DNA from: UBA1162 sp049513695
Lineage (GTDB): Bacteria; Chloroflexota; Dehalococcoidia; GIF9; UBA5629
Length of the DNA: 6,325 bases
Direction: 5' to 3'
NCBI GenBank assembly: GCA_049513695.1
Contig: JBEKVW010000106.1
Span: 1-6,325, forward strand
The number at the start of each line of letters is the position of its first letter. The stretch's first letter is position 1. The notes below the pieces were generated by a model that was not told where the DNA came from, made no database searches, and saw nothing but the letters and a program-made list of their open reading frames with translations. The position numbers were made by a program, and so were the translations under genes. Positions 1 through 4,978 of this stretch are shown one piece after another.

Positions 1-108
1 AACCAGGCCAACCGCCCGGTCTATAACGCCCTCAAGCGCCGCGAGGCGGAACACCAGATAGAGACTGTGGGTAAAAAACTGCGCTCCATGATGCCCTGGC
101 TTAAATAG
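1..108 (+). CDS. ilvC: Ketol-acid reductoisomerase (IlvC), C-terminal end only
   Basis: This is the last 35 codons of an ORF entering from the left edge and ending at TAG 106-108. The peptide includes LKRREAEHQIETVGKKLRSM and ends MMPWLK, which I recognise as the conserved C-terminal tail of class I ketol-acid reductoisomerase. That enzyme is cytosolic, NADPH- and Mg-dependent, and converts 2-acetolactate or 2-aceto-2-hydroxybutyrate to the dihydroxy acids of valine/leucine and isoleucine synthesis. The NADPH-binding and catalytic domains lie outside the window and cannot be checked. leuA follows 41 nt downstream on the same strand, consistent with an ilv-leu operon. The short fragment limits certainty, but the tail and the context agree. 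Confidence 0.88.
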   Translation, partial: NQANRPVYNALKRREAEHQIETVGKKLRSMMPWLK

Positions 109-149
109 CGGGGGCTGTCGCTTCCTGAATAAATCGAGGCAGGTGGACT
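109..149 (+). other. ilvC-leuA spacer, no promoter or attenuator seen
   Basis: These 41 nt separate the ilvC stop from the leuA start. They hold GAGG (136-139) and AGGTGG (141-146), which serve as the leuA ribosome-binding region. I see no stem-loop with a T-run, no T-box-like sequence and no leader peptide rich in Leu or Ile codons. The spacer is too short for an attenuator, so leuA is probably read through from ilvC. Confidence 0.6.
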
Positions 150-1697
150 ATGAAAGGTGATCGTGTTCTCATTTTTGATACAACTTTGCGGGATGGGGAG
201 CAGGCTGCAGGCACCAGCCTGAACTCTAAGGAAAAGCTTGAGATAGCCAAGCAGCTTGAGAACCTTGGCGTCGATATCATCGAGGCCGGCTTCCCCATAA
301 CGTCTCAGGGCGATTTCGATGCCGTGCGCCTGATATCCAAAGAGGTGCGCAATTCGACCATATGTGCGCTGAGCCATGCCAACGATGAAGCCATCGCCAG
401 GGCCTGGGAAGCCATTAAAAAGGCAAAGAAAGGAAGGATCCATATCTTCCTTTCTACATCGGAGGAACACCTTAAATACCAGTTAAAAAAGAGCCATGAC
501 GAGGTTCTGAAATTGGCCGTTGCCTCGGTGGAGCGCGCCCGTAAACTCTGTGAGGATGTGGAATTCACACCCATGGACACTACCAGGACGGAGATCAAAT
601 TTCTCTACCAGGTTTTGGAGGCTGTAATAAAAGCCGGGGCCACGACCGTTAACATTGCCGATACCGTTGGTTATGCCGTTCCATCTGAATTCGGCAAGCT
701 GATCGAGGGTATAGGTAAAAATGTCCCGAATATATCCAGGGCGGTGATCAGCGTACATTGCCACAATGACCTGGGCCTGGGGGTGGCCAACAGCCTGGAG
801 GCAGTGCGCAAGGGCGCCCGGCAGATCGAATGCACGGTTAACGGCATCGGCGAACGTGCCGGGAATGCCGCACTGGAAGAGCTGGTAATGGCCATCCGCA
901 CCCGGGCAGACCAGTTCCGTATATCCACCAATATTCGTACGGAGCAAATATATAGAACCAGCAGGATGGTCAGCGATTTGACCGGCTTTATGGTGCCCCA
1001 GAATAAGGCCATCGTGGGCGCCAACGCCTTCCGCCATCAGTCGGGGATACACCAGGACGGTGTAATAAAAAAGGCCAATACATATGAAATTATGGATCCC
1101 AAATCCATTGGCATGCCGGCCAGCGCACTTGTTCTGGGCAAGGTTAGCGGCAGGCACGCCTTTAAGGAGAGGCTGCTGGAGCTTGGCTATTCACTGGATG
1201 AAGATGCTCTTATTCATGCATTCAAAGCCTTCAAAGAGCTTGCCGATAAGAAGAAGACCATCACCGACCGCGATATCCAATCTTTGATGGGAGAGGAGAT
1301 ACGTACCGCTTCGGAAGTCTACCACCTGGACCATGTGGGAGTTTCCTGCGGCAACCAGAGCATGCCTACGGCCACTGTGCGACTGATTGGGCCGAACAAG
1401 GAGGTGCTGGCCGATGCCGCACTGGGTACCGGGCCGGTGGACGCCGTCTATAAGGCCATCAACCGCCTGGTACGCGTGCCGAATCAGCTTACCGAATTCA
1501 GCGTTAACTCGATTACCGAAGGCATAGACGCTTTGGGCGAGGTGCTGATCCGCATTGAAAGCGACGGCGCCAGCTATTCGGGCAGGGGCGCCGATACCGA
1601 TATCATCGTAGCCAGCGCCAAAGCCTATATGAACGCCCTCAACAGGCTTCTTGCAACCAAGAGAGTCAGCCGGAAACAGGTGGAAAATGAGCCCTGA
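150..1697 (+). CDS. leuA: 2-isopropylmalate synthase
   Basis: The 515-aa product matches the usual length of bacterial LeuA. It condenses 2-oxoisovalerate with acetyl-CoA to give 2-isopropylmalate, the committed step of leucine synthesis, in the cytosol. The N-terminal DRE-TIM barrel shows FDTTLRDGEQ (residues 9-18, with catalytic and metal-binding R14/D15), the metal-binding HCHND motif (H203, H205) and NGIGERAGN near residue 240. A linker leads to the C-terminal LeuA dimer/regulatory domain from about residue 389 (EVYHLDHVGVSCG), which includes GPVDAVYKAI and, near residue 476, YSGRGADTDIIVAS. That domain normally mediates leucine feedback inhibition, so allosteric control is expected. The ATG at 150 is preceded by GAGG and AGGTGG and places DTTLRDG at the normal distance from the N-terminus. 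The final 11 nt overlap the MgtC-like gene. Citramalate synthase is the main alternative, but the sequence reads as LeuA and a separate CimA lies downstream. Confidence 0.97.
   Translation: MKGDRVLIFDTTLRDGEQAAGTSLNSKEKLEIAKQLENLGVDIIEAGFPITSQGDFDAVRLISKEVRNSTICALSHANDEAIARAWEAIKKAKKGRIHIFLSTSEEHLKYQLKKSHDEVLKLAVASVERARKLCEDVEFTPMDTTRTEIKFLYQVLEAVIKAGATTVNIADTVGYAVPSEFGKLIEGIGKNVPNISRAVISVHCHNDLGLGVANSLEAVRKGARQIECTVNGIGERAGNAALEELVMAIRTRADQFRISTNIRTEQIYRTSRMVSDLTGFMVPQNKAIVGANAFRHQSGIHQDGVIKKANTYEIMDPKSIGMPASALVLGKVSGRHAFKERLLELGYSLDEDALIHAFKAFKELADKKKTITDRDIQSLMGEEIRTASEVYHLDHVGVSCGNQSMPTATVRLIGPNKEVLADAALGTGPVDAVYKAINRLVRVPNQLTEFSVNSITEGIDALGEVLIRIESDGASYSGRGADTDIIVASAKAYMNALNRLLATKRVSRKQVENEP
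1678..1683 (+). promoter_or_regulatory. Ribosome-binding site of the MgtC-like gene, inside leuA
   Basis: AGGTGG lies within the leuA coding sequence, 3 nt before ATG 1687. The same CAGGTGG-N3-ATG arrangement precedes leuA (140-152). This match decides the ATG 1687 start over the in-frame TTG at 1651 and suggests that mgtC translation is coupled to the end of leuA translation. Confidence 0.55.
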
Positions 1698-2091
1698 AAT
1701 TGAAGCGGCATTGCGCTTACTTTTATCCGCCGTACTGGGAGCAGCCATAGGCTTTCAGCGGGAGTTGGCCCATAAGCCTGCCGGCCTGCGCACCCACATA
1801 TTGATTTGCGTGGGCTCCGCCCTTTTCACTGTAGTCTCGGTGCTGGGATTCAGCAGCACGGTCGACCCGTCCAGGGTGGCCGCAGGTGTGGTTACGGGCA
1901 TCGGCTTCATAGGCGCCGGCGTAATAATGCGCGGGGCAAGGGGAGACAGGGTGGTCGGCATTACGACCGCCGCCAGCGTATGGATTACGGCCGCCATAGG
2001 CATTGCCGCCGGGGTCGGACTTTACATCATTTCCGTCGCCGTTACGGTATTGGCAGTCCTGGTATTATTTTTGCCGCGGGTAAAAGGATAA
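1687..2091 (+). CDS. MgtC/SapB-family inner-membrane protein, membrane domain only
   Basis: The 134-aa product is almost entirely hydrophobic. It shows the MgtC/SapB core signatures in order: GAAIGFQRELA (18-28), GLRTHIL (33-39), DPSRVAAGVVTGIGFIGAGV (60-79) and GITTAASVWITAAIGIAAG (91-109). It ends in a hydrophobic helix and the basic tail PRVKG. I count about four to five membrane segments, at roughly 7-24, 36-55, 64-81, 91-109 and 111-129. The soluble C-terminal domain of Salmonella MgtC (about 230 aa in total) is absent, so this is the short form. MgtC of pathogens is linked to growth in low magnesium and to control of ATP synthase and phosphate uptake; the role of short stand-alone members is largely unknown, and I assign none here. 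The start overlaps leuA by 11 nt, and leuC follows 25 nt after the stop. The family call is confident; a function in leucine metabolism would be speculation. Confidence 0.92.
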   Translation: MSPEIEAALRLLLSAVLGAAIGFQRELAHKPAGLRTHILICVGSALFTVVSVLGFSSTVDPSRVAAGVVTGIGFIGAGVIMRGARGDRVVGITTAASVWITAAIGIAAGVGLYIISVAVTVLAVLVLFLPRVKG

Positions 2092-2097
2092 TAATAA
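2089..2097 (+). other. Three consecutive in-frame TAA stops ending the MgtC-like gene
   Basis: The gene ends in TAA-TAA-TAA, all in frame. The first is the functional stop; the next two would catch readthrough. The AT-rich run lies just before the leuC ribosome-binding site. Confidence 0.85.
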
Positions 2098-2103
2098 TCT
2101 ACA

Positions 2104-2110
2104 GGAGCGA
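2104..2110 (+). promoter_or_regulatory. leuC ribosome-binding site, decides the TTG start
   Basis: GGAGCGA sits 6 nt before TTG 2117. The same seven bases with the same 6-nt gap to a TTG occur before leuB (3859-3865). No ATG or GTG in this frame is as well placed. Confidence 0.7.
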
Positions 2111-2116
2111 TCTACT

Positions 2117-3370
2117 TTGACACTTGCAGAGAAAATACTGGCAGCACATTCGGGCAGGAGCAGCGTCAGCCCGGGAGAATTTATCAATGTTAAGGCCGAC
2201 CTGGTGCTTTCTAACGATATCACCACCCCGATTGCCATCAAAGAGTTTAACCGTCTGGGGGTAGAGACTGTCTTCGACCCCAGTAAGATAGTTATGGTGC
2301 CTGACCATTTCTGCCCTAATAAGGATATACAGTCTGCCGAGCAGGCGAAAATGATGCGCGACTTCGCCCGCAAGCACAAACTGATTTATTTTGAAGTGGG
2401 CGAGATGGGCATCGAACATGTCATACTGCCTGAAAAAGGCCTGGTGCTGCCGGGTGACACCGTCGTAGGGGCCGATTCCCACACATGCACCTACGGGGCG
2501 CTCGCTGCGTTTGCCACCGGCATGGGTTCCACCGATATCGCCATAGCTATGGCTACCGGCGAGATCTGGATGAAGGTACCGCCAACCATTAAGTTCGTAT
2601 TCCATGGCAAGCCGGGCAAATGGGTCGGCGGCAAAGATTTTATCCTGTATACCATCGGCGATATCGGCGTGGACGGTGCCCTCTATTCCGCTATGGAGTT
2701 CCACGGCGAAGCTATTGAAACCCTTCCAATGGACGGACGCTTCACTATGTCCAACATGGCCATTGAAGCCGGGGGCAAAGCAGGCCTTTTCCATGTCGAC
2801 AACACCACCCGCAAGTACCTTAAAGGCAGGGCAACACGGAAATACACGGAATACCGCTCCGACCCGGATGCCGCTTATGCACGCGTAATTGAATACGACG
2901 CCGCTAAGATCGAACCTCAGGTTGCCTTCCCGCATATCCCCTCAAACACGCGACCCATCAGCCAGGTGGGGAATATTCTCATAGACCAGGTGGTCATAGG
3001 CAGTTGTACCAATGGAAGAATGGATGACCTGCGTCTGGCGGCCCGCATACTCAAGGGTAAAAAAGTTGATAAGCGGCTGAGGTGCATCATCATACCGGGT
3101 TCGCAGAAGATCTACCTCGATGCTATGAAAGAGGGCCTCATCAAGAGCTTTATAGAAGCGGGAGCCGTTGTGAGCACCCCAACCTGCGGCCCCTGTCTGG
3201 GCGGATATATGGGCATACTGGCGGCGGGTGAGAAATGTGTCTCGACCACCAACCGCAATTTTGTAGGAAGGATGGGACACGTTAAATCTGAGGTTTACCT
3301 TACCAATCCTGCTGTGGCGGCAGCCAGCGCCATACTGGGCAGGATAGCAAGCCCGGAGGAAATCACATAA
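2117..3370 (+). CDS. leuC: 3-isopropylmalate dehydratase, large subunit (short type)
   Basis: The 417-aa subunit carries the 4Fe-4S cluster of isopropylmalate isomerase, which with LeuD interconverts 2- and 3-isopropylmalate through dehydration and rehydration. The aconitase-family signatures are present: ADSHTCTYGALAAFATGMGS (from about residue 119, with H122), IGSCTNGR with cluster ligand C297, and TCGPCLGGYMG with ligands C357 and C360. The length is that of the roughly 420-aa archaeal-type LeuC/HacA group rather than the roughly 466-aa E. coli LeuC. Members of this group can act on isopropylmalate, citramalate or homocitrate, so homology alone does not fix the substrate. Sitting between leuA and cimA, it probably serves both leucine and citramalate-derived isoleucine synthesis. 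The TTG start is supported by GGAGCGA at a good distance and by the N-terminus MTLAEKILAAHSG, which is typical of the family. The stop overlaps leuD by one base. The cluster implies oxygen sensitivity. Confidence 0.96.
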   Translation: MTLAEKILAAHSGRSSVSPGEFINVKADLVLSNDITTPIAIKEFNRLGVETVFDPSKIVMVPDHFCPNKDIQSAEQAKMMRDFARKHKLIYFEVGEMGIEHVILPEKGLVLPGDTVVGADSHTCTYGALAAFATGMGSTDIAIAMATGEIWMKVPPTIKFVFHGKPGKWVGGKDFILYTIGDIGVDGALYSAMEFHGEAIETLPMDGRFTMSNMAIEAGGKAGLFHVDNTTRKYLKGRATRKYTEYRSDPDAAYARVIEYDAAKIEPQVAFPHIPSNTRPISQVGNILIDQVVIGSCTNGRMDDLRLAARILKGKKVDKRLRCIIIPGSQKIYLDAMKEGLIKSFIEAGAVVSTPTCGPCLGGYMGILAAGEKCVSTTNRNFVGRMGHVKSEVYLTNPAVAAASAILGRIASPEEIT

Positions 3371-3870
3371 TGTCGCGCAAAGGTAAAGTCTTTAAATACG
3401 GATCCAACGTAGATACAGATGCCATCATACCGGCCCGCTATTTGAATCTTTGGGAGCCGGCCGACCTGGCCCAGCACTGCATGGAAGACCTGGATGCAGA
3501 GTTTATCGGCCAGGTTGAGCCCGGTGACATCATCGTGGGAGAGTTCAATTTTGGCTGCGGGTCATCCCGTGAGCATGCCCCGGTAGCCATCAAAGCATCG
3601 GGCATTTCCTGCGTCATAGGCAAAAGCTTTGCCAGGATCTTCTTCCGTAATGCTATCAATATAGGGCTGCCATTGCTCGAATGCGAGGAGGCGGTGGATA
3701 ATATCAAGAAGGGCGATATAGTGGAAGTCGACCTGGCCACCGGAAATATAACCAACCTGTCCACCGGCAAGAGTTTTACATCCAAGCCATACCCTGATTT
3801 TATGATGGAGATAGTCAACGCCGGCGGCCTGGTTGAACATACCAAAAAGAAAATATCCGGAGCGAAATAA
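3370..3870 (+). CDS. leuD: 3-isopropylmalate dehydratase, small subunit (short type)
   Basis: The 166-aa swivel-domain subunit partners LeuC to complete the isomerase active site. Visible motifs are NVDTDAIIPARYL (13-25), the substrate-loop region YLNLWEP (24-30), HCMED (36-40) and GEFNFGCGSSREHAP (57-71), followed by IGKSFARIFFRNAINIGLP. The length fits the archaeal-type LeuD (about 160-170 aa), not the roughly 200-aa E. coli form, matching the short LeuC next door. The ATG overlaps the last A of the leuC stop (TAATG), and GGAGGA at 3355-3360 lies 9 nt upstream, so the two subunits are likely translated in a coupled, equimolar way. The loop after YLN is thought to help set substrate choice in this family; Leu-Trp-Glu there differs from the Thr/Ser-Asp type I recall as common. 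leuB begins 1 nt after the stop. Confidence 0.96.
   Translation: MSRKGKVFKYGSNVDTDAIIPARYLNLWEPADLAQHCMEDLDAEFIGQVEPGDIIVGEFNFGCGSSREHAPVAIKASGISCVIGKSFARIFFRNAINIGLPLLECEEAVDNIKKGDIVEVDLATGNITNLSTGKSFTSKPYPDFMMEIVNAGGLVEHTKKKISGAK
3859..3865 (+). promoter_or_regulatory. leuB ribosome-binding site, decides the TTG start
   Basis: GGAGCGA, lying within the end of leuD, is 6 nt upstream of TTG 3872. It matches the leuC arrangement exactly and argues for 3872 rather than the upstream in-frame TTG at 3833. Confidence 0.7.
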
Positions 3871-3871
3871 C

Positions 3872-4960
3872 TTGAAATTCAATATTGCTGTTCTACCGGG
3901 TGACGGTGTAGGTCCCGATGTAATAAATGAGGCTCAGCGCGTACTGCTGGCCGTGGGCCGCCGGTTCGGACATCAGTTCAAGTTCCAAAATGGATTAATA
4001 GGCGGCATTTCGATTGATAAATACGGGGAGGCCCTTACCCGGGAAACGCTGGAAATGTGCCGCAGCTGCGATGCTGTGCTTTTAGGCGCTGTGGGCGGCC
4101 CCAAATGGGATGATCCCGGTGCTGCAGTAAGGCCTGAAGACGGCCTGCTGGCAATCAGGAAAGAACTCGCTCTGTTCGCCAACCTCAGACCGGTCAAGAT
4201 GCTGAGCATGCTGGAGAACTCCACCTCTCTCAAGCCGGAGATCGTACGTAATGTCGATATGATCGTTATCCGTGAGCTGACCGGCGGACTTTATTTCGGC
4301 AAGCCTAAAAGAAGATGGAGCAACAGCCGGGGACGCAGGGCGATAGATTCCATGTATTACACCGAGGGAGAGATAGACCGCATAATCCGTGTTGGCTTTG
4401 AAATAGCCATGACCCGGCGCAAAAAGCTGACATCGGTCGACAAGGCCAACGTGCTGGAGTCCTCCCGGTTGTGGCGGCAGATAGCCACGGAAATTGCGGC
4501 TGACTACCCCCAAGTGAAGCTGGACCACATGCTTGTTGACGCCTGCGCCATGCGTTTCATTCAAAACCCCGGCTATTTCGACGTGATAGTAACCGAAAAC
4601 ACGTTCGGAGATATATTGACTGATGAGGCTTCCATGCTGGCAGGATCAATGGGCATGCTCCCTTCGGCCAGCCTGGCCGGTATACCGGGCGGTAAACGCC
4701 GGGCTTTCGGTTTATACGAGCCTATACACGGCAGCGCCCCAGATATCGCAGGGATGAACATTGCCAATCCTATAGCTACCATCAAAAGCGCAGCCATGAT
4801 GCTGCATTACTCGCTGGGGCTCAATAATGAAGCTAAGTCGGTGGAAAACGCCGTCCTTCAGGCGTTGCGTGACGGCTATCGCACCAAGGATATTATGACC
4901 GCTGGCATGAAGCAGGTGGGAACTGCCGAAATGGGCAAGTTGATAGAGGAAAGAATTTAG
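3872..4960 (+). CDS. leuB: 3-isopropylmalate dehydrogenase
   Basis: The 362-aa product oxidises and decarboxylates 3-isopropylmalate to 2-oxoisocaproate; by the same chemistry it can act on 3-methylmalate to give 2-oxobutyrate. It reads as a full-length member of the isocitrate/isopropylmalate dehydrogenase family: FNIAVLPGDGVGPDV (3-17), LLGAVGGPKWDD, LFANLRPVK, RELTGGLYFG with catalytic Y141, SVDKANVLESSRLW with catalytic K191, the metal-binding region FGDILTDEASMLAGSMGMLP, and GLYEPIHGSAPDIAG with D291. An Asp at D291 is the usual mark of NAD rather than NADP use. The TTG at 3872 gives the canonical N-terminus (MKFNIAVLPGDG); starting at TTG 3833 would add 13 residues outside the family pattern, inside leuD. 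The gene lies 1 nt after leuD and 18 nt before cimA. Family and role are secure; dual use on methylmalate is inferred from the neighbouring cimA. Confidence 0.96.
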   Translation: MKFNIAVLPGDGVGPDVINEAQRVLLAVGRRFGHQFKFQNGLIGGISIDKYGEALTRETLEMCRSCDAVLLGAVGGPKWDDPGAAVRPEDGLLAIRKELALFANLRPVKMLSMLENSTSLKPEIVRNVDMIVIRELTGGLYFGKPKRRWSNSRGRRAIDSMYYTEGEIDRIIRVGFEIAMTRRKKLTSVDKANVLESSRLWRQIATEIAADYPQVKLDHMLVDACAMRFIQNPGYFDVIVTENTFGDILTDEASMLAGSMGMLPSASLAGIPGGKRRAFGLYEPIHGSAPDIAGMNIANPIATIKSAAMMLHYSLGLNNEAKSVENAVLQALRDGYRTKDIMTAGMKQVGTAEMGKLIEERI

Positions 4961-4964
4961 ATTT

Positions 4965-4969
4965 GAGGC
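4965..4969 (+). promoter_or_regulatory. cimA ribosome-binding region, supports the ATG 4979 start
   Basis: GAGGC lies 9 nt before ATG 4979, the same spacing as GAGGC (136-140) before the leuA ATG 150. From GAGGC to the ATG the two leaders match at 12 of 17 positions. The in-frame ATG at 4973 would leave only 4 nt after GAGG. Confidence 0.5.
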
Positions 4970-4978
4970 TGGATGGTT

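Noticed and set aside
109..149. Possible T-box, leader peptide or attenuator before leuA
   Set aside because: The spacer is only 41 nt, with no hairpin plus T-run, no T-box sequence and no run of Leu/Ile/Val codons.
483..1157. Long open frame (224 codons) on the - strand opposite leuA
   Set aside because: It lies entirely antisense to conserved leuA codons. The translation shows no recognisable family or domain pattern. Codon bias of the real gene explains the openness.
1651..1686. Upstream TTG start extending the MgtC-like protein by 12 residues
   Set aside because: The extra residues are polar and basic and lie wholly within leuA; ATG 1687 has a closely placed AGGTGG and gives the usual MgtC N-terminus.
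1191..1748. 185-codon - strand frame across the leuA-mgtC junction
   Set aside because: It overlaps two supported genes on the opposite strand and contains no recognisable domain.
1806..2120. 104-codon + strand frame overlapping the MgtC-like gene
   Set aside because: It is an arginine- and glycine-rich translation in an alternative frame, typical of out-of-frame reading of a GC-rich membrane gene. No independent support.
2099..2935. 278-codon open frame on the - strand opposite leuC
   Set aside because: It is fully antisense to a well-supported leuC, has no family motifs, and would converge on the mgtC-leuC junction. I treat it as a shadow of leuC.
3833..3871. Upstream TTG start for leuB inside leuD
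   Set aside because: It adds 13 residues not typical of the family. TTG 3872 has a well-spaced GGAGCGA and gives the canonical start just before the FNIAVLPGDG segment.
4082..4564. 160-codon - strand frame opposite leuB
   Set aside because: It is antisense to conserved catalytic regions of leuB and has no family resemblance.
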